From assembly GCA_017853285.1 (NCBI GenBank), contig JAFMJU010000008.1, positions 1-22,637 of the forward strand: a stretch of 22,637 bases of DNA. Reading direction: 5' to 3'. Every line of letters begins with the position of its first letter. The first letter of the stretch is position 1. Source of the DNA: Gemmataceae bacterium. Lineage in GTDB: Bacteria > Planctomycetota > Planctomycetia > Gemmatales > Gemmataceae. The notes below the pieces were generated by a model, which was given only the letters and a program-made list of their open reading frames with translations, was not told the origin of the DNA and ran no database searches. Positions 14,778 to 22,637 of this stretch are shown here, piece by piece. A program made the translations under genes and the position numbers.

Positions 14778-17760
14778 AGCCATCGTGGAGGCGGTGCTTT
14801 GGCCAAACCGCACGGTCCGTCCCGAATACAGGGCCTGGCAGGTGGCCACCGCGGAGGGAAAGGTCCTTCAGGGCTATCTCGAGGCCGGGGCACCGGGCAA
14901 AACCCGACTGCGTGATTCGGCTACCGGAAAGATTGTGGAAATCGCCGATTCCGAAATCGAGGAGAAAAAGGAAATCGGCTCGCTGATGCCGGGCGGTGTC
15001 ATCGAATCGCTCGGCGACCAGGACCGCGCCGATCTGGTCCGCTTCCTCCTCGACTTGGGCAAGGATCCTTCAGCCGCCAGGCGGGTCGCCGAGCACGCCT
15101 CGTTTTCCCACAAGGCCGAAGCCTTCCCGTTCGGCCGCGAACCCATCGACACGCAGTCCAACCCCTTATGGAATGCCTTCCCCAACCGCGAGCGCCTGTA
15201 CGACTTCTATTCGAAGGAGGCCCGCCACTTCGCCGGCCAGTCAAAGCGTCCGGCGGTGGTCCAGGCTTTTCCCGGTTTGGATCAGGGCAAACATGGCCAC
15301 TGGGGCAACCAGAACGAAGACACCTGGAAAAGCGCTGAATGGACCAAGGCCGACCTGGGCCGGGTGCTCGCGGGCGTGTTCCGTTCTCCCCGTCCCCGCC
15401 CGGAGGGCACCTGGGTGCCGGTTATCCGTGAGGTCTCCCTGCTCGCCTTCCGGTCAGCCATTGGCCTAAAGACCAACCCCCGCGATCTGGCAGCGGCGCT
15501 GTCCGAATCAGATCGCCGCCGCGCCCAGCAACAGGTGCAGGTTCCCCCGGGCGATCTCGAGGTGATCCGCGGCGTCTGCGTGCGCCTGGGCAATAAGGGT
15601 GAACTGGCCGCCTGCTTCAACCCGGAGACCCTCGCGTACGAGGCGGTCTGGAAGGGCGGCTTCCTCACCTTGGGCACCATCCGCCACGGATTCATGGACG
15701 GGCTGAAACCCGCTGGCCCCATGCTGCCTTTGCAGCCAAACGCCGGGCCGGTGGCCAGGTTGGATCCATCCGGCTCCCGCTACCTCGGCTATTACCGCCA
15801 CGGCGACCGGATCGTCTTCCATTACATCCTCAACGGGGTGGAATATCTTGATTCCCCGTGGGCCGAGAACGGCGCATTCCGTCGCGAGGTGGCACCGCGC
15901 GCCTCCAGCCCGCTGGAACCCCTCACCCGGGGCGGTGGCAAGCCGCGCTGGCCCGAAAGGCTGGAGCGTGCCATCCTGCAGGGGACCGGCACCCCCTACG
16001 CCATAGACACCTTCGAGACCCCGCACAAGAATCCGTGGAACTCGCCTTTCTTCCCAGGCGATGTCGCCCACCTGCCCGGCGGTTCCTCGCTCGTCTGCAC
16101 CATGCAGGGCGATGTCTGGCGCGTGGACAACGTCACCCGCGTCACGGGAACGGTCACCTGGCGCAAGGTCGCCAGCGGCCTGCACCAGGCTTTGGGCATG
16201 GTGGTGCACGAGGGTGTCCCCTATGTGTTGGGCCGCGACCAGATCACCCGCCTCGACGACCTCGACGGCGACGGCGAGTACGATCACCACGCCTGCCACT
16301 CCATGGCCTTCAAACCCTCCGCCGGCGGCCACGATTTCATCTGCGGCCTGGAACGCGCCCCGGATGGCTCCTTCCTTCTGGCCTCCTCCAACCAGGGGGT
16401 GGTTCGCGTGTCGCCCGACGGCCAGTCGGCCGAGGTTCTGGCCACCGGCTTCCGCAATCCCGACGGCATCGGCCTGGCCCCGGACGGCCGTGTCACCATC
16501 CCCTGCTCCGAGGGGGAATGGACCCCCTCCAGCATGATTTGCGAGATCAAAAAAGGCGGATTTTACGGCTATACCGGCCCCAAAAACGGCGCCACGCCCG
16601 ACTTGCCACTGGTCTACCTGCCCCGCGGGCTCGACAACTCTGCCGGAGGCCAGGTGGCCGTCCCGGACGACCGCTGGGGCCCTCTGGCCGGGCGGATGAT
16701 CCACTTCTCCTTCGGCGCCTGCACCCACCACCTGCTGCTGCGCGACGAGATCGACGGCCAGGCCCAGGGCGCCGTGGTGCCTCTGCCCGGGGAGTTCCGC
16801 AGCGGCGCCCATCGCGGCCGCTTCCACCCCGCCGACGGCCAACTCTATGTGGCCGGCATGCAGGGCTGGGGCAGCTACGCGGTGGATGATGGCTGCCTGC
16901 AACGGGTGCGCCACACCGGCGCCCCCGTCCAGCTCCCCCTCGAATACAAGGCCCACGCCAACGGCGTGATGCTGCGTTTCAGCTTGCCGGTGGACCGCGA
17001 GTTGCTGTCCCTGCCCCAAAGCTCACTCGCTCTGGCTTGGAACTACCGCTACGGCCCGGCTTACGGCTCCCCCGAATTCTCCAGCCGGCACTTCGGCCTC
17101 AAGGGGCATGACATCCTTGCCATCCGCCGGGTGCATGTGCTGGGCGATGGCCGCACGGTCTTCGTGGAGATTCCCGACCTGCAACCGGTCAACACCTTGC
17201 ACCTGCACCTGCGCGTCTCGCCCGCCTGCCCGGTGGACCTGTTCGCCACCGTGCACAAGCTCGCGCCCGATTTCACGCTGCTTGCCGATTACCAGGCCCG
17301 ATCCAAGGTCCTCCAGCCGCACCCCATCCTTGCCGACTTGGCGCTTGCTGGCAAAACGGTCCCCAACCGCTGGCGCCACCCCCTGCCCGGAGCCAAGCCC
17401 CTCGAGGTGAAGGCCGGCCCCAACCTCAGCTTTGTTCCCGGTGAACTGCGCGCCAAGGCCGGCGAGAACCTCGCCATCACCTTCACCAACCCCGATGTGG
17501 TCCCCCATAACTGGGCGCTCATTACCCCGGGATCCCTGCCAAAAGTGGGCGACCTGGCCAACCGGCTGATCTCCGACCCCGATGCCGCCGCCCGGCACTA
17601 TATCCCGGATAGCCCCGAGGTGATCGCCCACTCTGATGTCGTCTCCCCGGGTGAAAAGTTCACCATTTACATCAAATCTCCCCCCAAGGGGCGCTACCCC
17701 TTTGTCTGCACCTTCCCCGGCCACTGGATGGTCATGAATGGGGTGCTGGTGGTCGAATGA
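14455..17760 (+). CDS. 3' part of the same gene: haem c / DUF6797-like / propeller / azurin-like cupredoxin protein
   Basis: The first start codon in this frame is GTG 14455, but coding sense extends back to 14365, so the GTG is probably internal. Numbering from GTG: a class I cytochrome c-like region with haem site CLSCH at 81-85 (14695-14709), in the style of PVC haem-binding domains. A DUF6797-like segment follows from ~232 ('FPNRERLYDFYSKEARHF', 'GKHGHWGNQNEDTW'). Next is a beta-propeller dehydrogenase-like region from ~530 ('GDVAHLPGGSSLVCTMQGDV', 'GFRNPDGIGLAPDG', 'GGFYGY'). The C-terminal ~115 residues form a type-1 copper domain: His in VPHNW (codon 17506), Cys 17707, His 17722 and Met 17734 in CTFPGHWMVM, with the exact ligand spacing of azurin. 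The product is probably periplasmic and redox-active; its substrate is unknown. Confidence 0.85.
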   Translation: MPVADGSTLGLWDFTKPPAGNAHPDGSRLANPARRVIDPKPLGKPPIGFDPGVQKKLLALSLEKGNAERGAALFSSAKQACLSCHKVGEAGGKVGPELTLLGTCQPPEAIVEAVLWPNRTVRPEYRAWQVATAEGKVLQGYLEAGAPGKTRLRDSATGKIVEIADSEIEEKKEIGSLMPGGVIESLGDQDRADLVRFLLDLGKDPSAARRVAEHASFSHKAEAFPFGREPIDTQSNPLWNAFPNRERLYDFYSKEARHFAGQSKRPAVVQAFPGLDQGKHGHWGNQNEDTWKSAEWTKADLGRVLAGVFRSPRPRPEGTWVPVIREVSLLAFRSAIGLKTNPRDLAAALSESDRRRAQQQVQVPPGDLEVIRGVCVRLGNKGELAACFNPETLAYEAVWKGGFLTLGTIRHGFMDGLKPAGPMLPLQPNAGPVARLDPSGSRYLGYYRHGDRIVFHYILNGVEYLDSPWAENGAFRREVAPRASSPLEPLTRGGGKPRWPERLERAILQGTGTPYAIDTFETPHKNPWNSPFFPGDVAHLPGGSSLVCTMQGDVWRVDNVTRVTGTVTWRKVASGLHQALGMVVHEGVPYVLGRDQITRLDDLDGDGEYDHHACHSMAFKPSAGGHDFICGLERAPDGSFLLASSNQGVVRVSPDGQSAEVLATGFRNPDGIGLAPDGRVTIPCSEGEWTPSSMICEIKKGGFYGYTGPKNGATPDLPLVYLPRGLDNSAGGQVAVPDDRWGPLAGRMIHFSFGACTHHLLLRDEIDGQAQGAVVPLPGEFRSGAHRGRFHPADGQLYVAGMQGWGSYAVDDGCLQRVRHTGAPVQLPLEYKAHANGVMLRFSLPVDRELLSLPQSSLALAWNYRYGPAYGSPEFSSRHFGLKGHDILAIRRVHVLGDGRTVFVEIPDLQPVNTLHLHLRVSPACPVDLFATVHKLAPDFTLLADYQARSKVLQPHPILADLALAGKTVPNRWRHPLPGAKPLEVKAGPNLSFVPGELRAKAGENLAITFTNPDVVPHNWALITPGSLPKVGDLANRLISDPDAAARHYIPDSPEVIAHSDVVSPGEKFTIYIKSPPKGRYPFVCTFPGHWMVMNGVLVVE

Positions 17761-17797
17761 CCTGAAAAACCGACCTGAAAGCCTCCAGGTTCCTAAA

Positions 17798-19393
17798 ATG
17801 ACCCGTGGCGAGTCACTTGTGGCACGGGATTTGGAAATGGTTGAAAAATCACGGGCCCATTCACTGCCTGGCGGAGTCCAGGCGGCAGGATCGGTCCTTC
17901 AGGCAACCGATAGCCCCGAGTTGGTGGAACACGCGATCCGCCGGGGCGAGGGCTTGCTCACCTCCAGGGGCGCCCTGACCGTGCGCACCGGCCCCTACAC
18001 CGGTCGCCAACCCAAGGACCGTTTCGTGGTGGCCGACCCCGCCATCGCCGACACCATCGATTGGGGCGCGGTGAACCAGCCGGTGGATCCGGCCCAATTC
18101 GAGTCCCTTTGGCAAAAGGGCCTGGCACATCTCGCCGCCCAGCCTGAATTGTTCGACTTGCGCGCCCACGCCGGCGCCGACCCCGCCCATTCAGTCAATG
18201 TCCGGGTGATCACCGACCAGGCATGGCAGGCCTTGTTCAGCCGCTGCCTCTTCAGGCAGGGCGCGCTGCCCGGCAGACCCGAGGTCACTATCCTGGCCGC
18301 CGGCACCTGCCCGGCCACCCCGGCCGCCGGCGGCGCCCGCAGCGAGGTCTTCGTCGGGCTCGATCTCGCCGCCCGGCGCGTGCTCATCCTCGGCACCCGC
18401 TACGCGGGCGAGATCAAGAAATCGATCTTCAGCTTCCTGAACTGGTGGCTTCCCTCCCAGGATGTGCTGCCCATGCACTGCTCCGCCACCGTGGGGGCGG
18501 CCGGCGACACCGCGCTCTATTTCGGCCTGTCCGGCACCGGCAAAACCACCCTGTCCGCCGATCCGCGCCGCAAGCTCATCGGCGACGACGAGCACGGCTG
18601 GTCCCCCTCCGGTGTCTTCAATTTCGAGGGCGGCTGCTACGCCAAGACCATCAACCTGCGCCCCGAGTCCGAGCCCGAGATCCATCAGGCCCTGGGTTTC
18701 GGCAGCCTGTTGGAAAATGTGCCGCTTCTGCCGGACTCACGCGAGCCCGATTTCTCCAACACCGCCTGGACCGAGAACACCCGCGGCGCCTACCCCCTCT
18801 CCCACATCCCCGGCCGCGTGCCCGATAGCGTGGGCGGGCACCCCGCGCATGTGATCTTCCTCACCTGCGACGCATTCGGCGTCTTGCCGCCCGTCGCCGC
18901 CCTGTCCCCCGACGAGGCCCTGCACCATTTTCTGCTGGGCTACACCGCCAAGGTGGCCGGCACCGAAAAGGGTGTCTCAGAGCCAACCGCCACCTTCAGC
19001 GCCTGCTTCGGCGCCCCCTTCATGCCCCGCGATCCGTCCACCTACGCCGCCATGCTGCGCGACAGGCTACGGCGCCACGGGTCCCGGGTCTGGCTGGTCA
19101 ACACCGGCTGGGCCGGCGGCCCTGCCACGGGTCCCGGCGCCGGTTCCCGCATGCCGCTCGCCTTCACCCGCGGCATCGTCGACGCCATACTGGCGGACAA
19201 GCTGAATAACGCCCCACTCCGGCCCAACCCGATGTTCCGCCTCTCCACGCTGATTGAGGCCCCCGGCTCCGGAATCGAGGCGCTTAGACTCGACCCCCGA
19301 CGCCTTTGGGCCGACCCCGAGTCCTACGACCGGGCCGCGGCAGACCTGGCGGAACGCTTCCGCAAGGCCTCGCCAGAAAAAACACCCGCCTGA
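17798..19393 (+). CDS. pckA: Phosphoenolpyruvate carboxykinase (ATP)
   Basis: The 531-residue cytoplasmic enzyme converts oxaloacetate and ATP to PEP, CO2 and ADP in gluconeogenesis. E. coli PckA has 540 residues. Visible motifs are TGPYTGRQPKDRF (substrate region), 'YAGEIKKSIFSFLNWWLP' and MHCSA (metal ligands Lys and His), the P-loop GLSGTGKT at 243-250 with K249, and GDDEHGW with D263-D264. The spacing K249 to D264 equals that in E. coli (K254 to D269). NTGWAGG is also present. ATG 17798 is chosen because it gives the expected length and has AGG nine bases upstream; an upstream in-frame extension overlaps the previous gene and is unlikely. An ATG at 17837 is a second choice. The gap from the preceding stop is 37 bases. 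Confidence 0.96.
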   Translation: MTRGESLVARDLEMVEKSRAHSLPGGVQAAGSVLQATDSPELVEHAIRRGEGLLTSRGALTVRTGPYTGRQPKDRFVVADPAIADTIDWGAVNQPVDPAQFESLWQKGLAHLAAQPELFDLRAHAGADPAHSVNVRVITDQAWQALFSRCLFRQGALPGRPEVTILAAGTCPATPAAGGARSEVFVGLDLAARRVLILGTRYAGEIKKSIFSFLNWWLPSQDVLPMHCSATVGAAGDTALYFGLSGTGKTTLSADPRRKLIGDDEHGWSPSGVFNFEGGCYAKTINLRPESEPEIHQALGFGSLLENVPLLPDSREPDFSNTAWTENTRGAYPLSHIPGRVPDSVGGHPAHVIFLTCDAFGVLPPVAALSPDEALHHFLLGYTAKVAGTEKGVSEPTATFSACFGAPFMPRDPSTYAAMLRDRLRRHGSRVWLVNTGWAGGPATGPGAGSRMPLAFTRGIVDAILADKLNNAPLRPNPMFRLSTLIEAPGSGIEALRLDPRRLWADPESYDRAAADLAERFRKASPEKTPA

Positions 19394-19414
19394 TCACATT
19401 CTGGATGCCCGACC

Positions 19415-21361
19415 ATGAAAGTTCCTGATTTGCCTGTCCTAAAATGCCTCGTGGAATCCCAGGTGGTCGGTTCCCACGAGATGGAGCAGGCCTTTGCCCG
19501 AGTGGAACCCTCCGTGTGGCAGGGCAGCCAGGAGTCGGCGCTGGAGATCCTCGCCAAGGCGGGCGAGCTCACCGCCTTCCAGGTCTCCCGCATTCTCGAC
19601 GGCAAGCTCGACGAGCTGATCCTCGGCAACTACATCGTCCTGTCCAAGCTGGGCTCCGGCGGCATGGGCTCGGTCTTCAAGGCGCGTCACAAGCGGATGA
19701 AGCGTGTGGTGGCCCTGAAGATGCTCAACAAGGAGATGCTGGAGAACTCCGCCGGCCTGCAGCGCTTCCAGCGCGAGGTGGAATCGATCGCGCGCCTGTC
19801 GCACCCTGGGGTGGTGGGGGCCTTCGACGCGGACGAGGGCCCACTGGGCTTCTATCTCGTCATGGAGTTCGTCGAGGGGGACGATCTGCTGAACCTCGTG
19901 ACCAAGGGTGGCCCCTTCAAGGTGCCCCGCGCCGTGGAGGTCATGATCCAGGCGGCCAAGGCGATGGCCTATGTCCACGCCCAGGGCATGGTGCACCGCG
20001 ACATCAAGCCGGCCAACTTCCTGGTGGATGGCGCCGGTCGGGTCAAGGTGGCCGACCTCGGCTTGGTGCGGTTGGAAACCGGCGACTCCTCAAGCGCCGG
20101 CACCGACGAAAGCGAGGGAATCACCCAGGCCTGCACCATCGCCGGCACGCTCGAATACATGGCCCCCGAGCAGGCCATGGACACCAAGAGCGCCGACGCC
20201 AGGGCCGATATCTACAGCCTTGGCTGCACCCTCTGGTATTTGCTGACCGGCAAGGTGGTCTACCCGGCCGACACCCAGATGAAAAAGGTGCTGGCCCACC
20301 AGAACGAGCCGATCCCCTCGCTCAAAAAAGCCCGCCCCGACACCCCGCCCATCCTCGACGCCGTCTTCAAGAAAATGGTCGCCAAATCCACGGTGGATCG
20401 CTACCAGACCATGGATGAGGTGACGGCCGATTTGGAGAAGGTCGCCAAATCCCTGGGCAACCCGGTCGATCCACCCGACCTGGCTGCCCGTGCCGATGAG
20501 TCCACCCAGATCGTCGACAAGGCCGAGGTCCTCAAGGCACCCGCTCCTTCCGCCAAACCGGTTGAATCCACACTGATCATCACCCAGTCCGACACCATGG
20601 AGCGTCCGGTTACCGTTGGCCTCTTGGTCGAACCCAGCCGCACGCAGGGGATGATGATCGCCAAACAATTGGAGCAAGCCGGCCTGGCCACGGTCCACCG
20701 GGCCGCCAGCGCCGGCAGCGCCCTCGAAGCCCTCCGTGATCATCCCATCGGGCTGGTGGTTTCCACCTACCTGCTGCCGGACATGACAGGTCTCGACATG
20801 CTGGCCAGACTCCGGTCCGAAACTGAATTCAGGCCCATCCCCTTCCTGCTGGTCAGTTCACTGGACGAGAACCTGCAATTGCCGGCCGACCCCGCCCTGT
20901 CCGTCCTGCACAAGCCCTTCACCCCCGAGCAACTCACCGCGGCGGTTCAAGCGCTTCAGGCCAGAGCCGGCGGACCGCGCAAAAACCCAGCCACACTCAA
21001 GGTCCTTCTGGCCGATGACAGCCCCTCGGCCCGCCGCCGCATGCGCATGGCGCTCCAGGAGCTTGGTTTCACCGATATCACCGAGGCGCACGATGGCAAA
21101 CAGGCTGCCGGCTTTTCCGATGGCCGCAAATTCGACCTCATCTGCACCGATTTCCAGATGCCCGAGATGACCGGCGGCGAATTCACGGCCCACGCCCGTA
21201 GATCCGGCCCCAACACCGCCACCCCCATCCTCATGTGCACCAGCGAAACTGACCCGCAACTGCTCGAGCAGGTGCGTAAAGCCGGCGTCACCCGTTTGGT
21301 CGGCAAAACTGCCAGCAACCAGGAACTTTCCGAGGCCATTAAGGCCTTGGCCTGTATCTGA
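19415..21361 (+). CDS. Ser/Thr protein kinase with two C-terminal response-regulator receiver domains
   Basis: The product has 648 residues. Residues 1-70 match the lead-in common in planctomycete kinases (LAKAGELTAFQVSRIL...LGNY). The kinase domain (~73-345) has glycine loop GSGGMGSVF at 80-88, K102, catalytic HRDIKPAN at 194-201, DLG (not DFG) at 214-216, and MAPEQ at 249-253. A linker with 'ESTQIV' and 'ESTLIITQSDT' follows. Receiver 1 (~400-515) keeps the fold and LPDMTG, but has Thr451 where the phospho-accepting Asp should be. Receiver 2 (~528-645) is canonical, with D534-D535, phospho-site D579, T609 and K631. No transmembrane helix is seen, so it is probably cytoplasmic. ATG 19415 has only a weak ribosome binding site, 21 bases after pckA. 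The combination suggests cross-talk between Ser/Thr and Asp phosphorylation. Confidence 0.93.
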   Translation: MKVPDLPVLKCLVESQVVGSHEMEQAFARVEPSVWQGSQESALEILAKAGELTAFQVSRILDGKLDELILGNYIVLSKLGSGGMGSVFKARHKRMKRVVALKMLNKEMLENSAGLQRFQREVESIARLSHPGVVGAFDADEGPLGFYLVMEFVEGDDLLNLVTKGGPFKVPRAVEVMIQAAKAMAYVHAQGMVHRDIKPANFLVDGAGRVKVADLGLVRLETGDSSSAGTDESEGITQACTIAGTLEYMAPEQAMDTKSADARADIYSLGCTLWYLLTGKVVYPADTQMKKVLAHQNEPIPSLKKARPDTPPILDAVFKKMVAKSTVDRYQTMDEVTADLEKVAKSLGNPVDPPDLAARADESTQIVDKAEVLKAPAPSAKPVESTLIITQSDTMERPVTVGLLVEPSRTQGMMIAKQLEQAGLATVHRAASAGSALEALRDHPIGLVVSTYLLPDMTGLDMLARLRSETEFRPIPFLLVSSLDENLQLPADPALSVLHKPFTPEQLTAAVQALQARAGGPRKNPATLKVLLADDSPSARRRMRMALQELGFTDITEAHDGKQAAGFSDGRKFDLICTDFQMPEMTGGEFTAHARRSGPNTATPILMCTSETDPQLLEQVRKAGVTRLVGKTASNQELSEAIKALACI

Positions 21362-21388
21362 CCACCCTGCCTTTTCCGCGGATCAAAC

Positions 21389-21407
21389 CCCATGCACGAA
21401 GCATGGG
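21389..21407 (+). terminator. Possible weak terminator after the kinase gene
   Basis: A 7-bp stem (CCCATGC at 21389-21395 with GCATGGG at 21401-21407) with a five-base loop is followed, after six bases, by a T run at 21414-21418. The gap before the T run makes it weaker than the terminator at 8940-8973. It lies 28 bases after the stop codon. Confidence 0.45.
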
Positions 21408-21409
21408 TG

Positions 21410-21438
21410 TTGATTTTTCATTACATTTCTGAAATAAA
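21410..21438 (+). promoter_or_regulatory. AT-rich candidate promoter for the SulP transporter
   Basis: The stretch ~21410-21460 is strikingly AT-rich for this window. TTGATT at 21410-21415 and AATAAA at 21433-21438 are spaced by 17 bases; the -35 is a fair match and the -10 a moderate one. It lies about 70 bases before the transporter start. Confidence 0.35.
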
Positions 21439-21470
21439 TTACCAAATATTCAGCTTTTCTCCATTAGCAG

Positions 21471-21487
21471 CCTCTGATTGCCAGAGG
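21471..21487 (+). promoter_or_regulatory. Leader hairpin overlapping an AGGAGG sequence upstream of the SulP gene
   Basis: CCTCTG (21471-21476) can pair with CAGAGG (21482-21487), loop ATTGC. The 3' arm overlaps an ideal AGGAGG at 21485-21490. That AGGAGG is 20 bases from the annotated ATG, too far for direct use; GGAG at 21501-21504 is the likely ribosome binding site. Confidence 0.35.
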
Positions 21488-21510
21488 AGGAAATCGCTCC
21501 GGAGTCCACC

Positions 21511-22637
21511 ATGCCCACAAGCCCTCCATTTTCCGGGCAATCGCATTCGGATCCGTTGGATGACCTAGCTCCCACCAATGGAAACAGCTTCAACGCCCAG
21601 GCCCTCTCCCGGGATTTGGTGGCCAGCATCGTGGTCTTCCTGGTGGCCTTGCCCCTATGCCTGGGTGTGGCCCTTGCCTCGGGCGCTCCCCCGCTCTCGG
21701 GCCTCATTGCCGGCATCATCGGCGGTGTGGTGGTCGGTTTCCTCAGCGGATCCCATACCAGCGTCAGTGGTCCTGCCGCCGGCCTCACCGCGGTGGTTGC
21801 TGCGCAGATCGCCACGCTGGGTTCACTGGATGGCTTCCTGCTGGCGGTCGTGATCGCGGGTTTGATACAGGTCGCCTTGGGTTTGTGCCGCGCCGGATTC
21901 ATCGCCTCCTTCTTTCCCTCCAGCGTCATCCAGGGTCTCCTGTCCGCTATCGGCCTCATCCTGATCCTGAAACAGTTCCCCCACCTTCTCGGCCATGATC
22001 CCGACCCCGAAGGCGAGATGGCCTTCAGCCAACCGGACAGTGAAAACACCTTCACCGAACTGATGCGGATCCTGGGTGATTGGCATGCGGGTGCCGCCGT
22101 GATCGGGGTGATATCCCTGTTGGTCCTGGTGGCCTGGGACAGGGTGAAAATCCCTCTCCTATCCAGGCTGCCTGGTCCGTTGGTGGTAGTGGGGTTGGGT
22201 ATCGCCCTGGCCGATTTTTTTCAAAAACTGGGCGGCCCCTGGTTGATTGGGGAAGACCATCTGGTCAATGTTCCGGTGGTGAAAACCCTGTCATCCCTGC
22301 CCGAACTGATGGTCCATCCCGATTTCAGCCGCTTGGCGGAACCAGCCATCTGGGCCGCCGCCGTCACCTTGGCCCTGGTGGCATCCCTGGAGACGCTTCT
22401 GAATCTCGAGGCTGTGGACAAGCTCGATCCCAGGCATCGCTTTTCCCCCACGAACAGAGAATTGATGGCCCAGGGCGCCGGCAACATGCTATCGGGCCTC
22501 GTGGGCGGCCTGCCAATCACCTCGGTCATCGTCCGCAGTTCCGTAAACATCAATGCCGGCGCCAGTACCCGCCTTTCCACCGTGTTCCACGGGCTGCTGC
22601 TGTTCCTCTGCGTGCTGCTGCTACCCGGCCTGCTCGG
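21511..22637 (+). CDS. SulP-family inorganic anion transporter (N-terminal 375 residues, runs off the window)
   Basis: The frame is open from ATG 21511 (GGAG six bases upstream) to the window end with no stop. After a hydrophilic N-terminus of ~35 residues come successive hydrophobic segments typical of SulP transporters: VASIVVFLVALPLCLGVALA, the conserved 'SGPAAGLTAVVAA' at 86-98, 'GLIQVALGLCRAGFIASFFP', 'LVASLETLLNLEAVDKLDP' and 'GLPITSVIVRSSVNINAGA'. SulP proteins move sulfate, bicarbonate or related anions across the inner membrane. This sub-type is often bicarbonate-linked and sometimes fused to a carbonic anhydrase. The missing C-terminus (STAS or carbonic anhydrase domain, or neither) would decide, so the substrate is left open. 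Confidence 0.93.
   Translation, partial: MPTSPPFSGQSHSDPLDDLAPTNGNSFNAQALSRDLVASIVVFLVALPLCLGVALASGAPPLSGLIAGIIGGVVVGFLSGSHTSVSGPAAGLTAVVAAQIATLGSLDGFLLAVVIAGLIQVALGLCRAGFIASFFPSSVIQGLLSAIGLILILKQFPHLLGHDPDPEGEMAFSQPDSENTFTELMRILGDWHAGAAVIGVISLLVLVAWDRVKIPLLSRLPGPLVVVGLGIALADFFQKLGGPWLIGEDHLVNVPVVKTLSSLPELMVHPDFSRLAEPAIWAAAVTLALVASLETLLNLEAVDKLDPRHRFSPTNRELMAQGAGNMLSGLVGGLPITSVIVRSSVNINAGASTRLSTVFHGLLLFLCVLLLPGLL

Noticed and set aside
15508..17019. 503-codon minus-strand frame opposite the propeller region
   Set aside because: The product is Gly/Ala/His/Val-rich without motifs, and the + strand gene is supported by several domains.
1..22637. CRISPR array, tRNA or rRNA genes, insertion sequences
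   Set aside because: No regularly spaced repeats, no tRNA-like folds in the gaps and no transposase-like protein were seen by eye. The VirD4-like gene alone does not establish a mobile element.

Overview
This is a GC-rich, gene-dense bacterial window in which every convincing gene lies on the + strand. The gene content points to a planctomycete, probably of the Gemmataceae/Isosphaeraceae type. The reasons are a DUF1501 protein with a Tat signal, a PVC-type haem-binding (CxxCH) protein with a TIM-barrel domain, a PhoPQ-related (PqaA-like) secreted protein, and a Ser/Thr kinase with the N-terminal 'LTxFQ...LxGKxxxLxLGxY' lead-in that I associate with planctomycete kinases. The assignment is from recognised protein families, not from a marker gene.

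Layout. Positions 1-454 hold the end of an unrecognised gene whose reading frame is interrupted by a TAG at 65-67. Positions 766-3493 hold a stand-alone VirD4/TraG-like ATPase followed by two small unknown genes; a 495-base gap without a convincing gene follows. Positions 3989-7502 are a tightly coupled glgB-glgA pair (glycogen branching enzyme and glycogen synthase). Positions 7599-8915 encode a secreted PhoPQ-related alpha/beta-hydrolase-like protein, closed by a very strong intrinsic terminator at 8940-8973. Positions 9045-10925 encode a MurQ etherase fused to a BadF/NagK-type sugar kinase. Then come a compact DUF1501 protein (11038-12051), a CnoX/YbbN-like thioredoxin-TPR protein (12117-13004), and a giant secreted multidomain protein (13071-17760) split by a single +1 frameshift near 14364. 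After these come ATP-dependent PEP carboxykinase (17798-19393), a Ser/Thr kinase with two C-terminal receiver domains (19415-21361), and the first 375 codons of a SulP-family anion transporter running off the window end.

How the genes fit together. Several genes belong to central carbon handling: glycogen synthesis (glgB, glgA), gluconeogenic PEP formation (pckA) and amino-sugar/peptidoglycan-sugar recycling (murQ-kinase). A second group is exported or redox-related: the PqaA-like protein, DUF1501, and the large cytochrome c/propeller/cupredoxin protein. The kinase-receiver hybrid could be a regulator, but nothing in the sequence ties it to a particular target. Apart from glgBA, spacing suggests mostly short or single-gene units rather than one long operon.

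The most unusual items are: the 1562-residue (frame-corrected) protein joining a sugar-isomerase-like barrel, a LamG-like domain, a haem c site, a propeller and an azurin-like copper domain; the one-polypeptide kinase plus etherase; the kinase with one phospho-site-less and one canonical receiver; and the VirD4-like ATPase with altered Walker motifs next to two unknown small genes.
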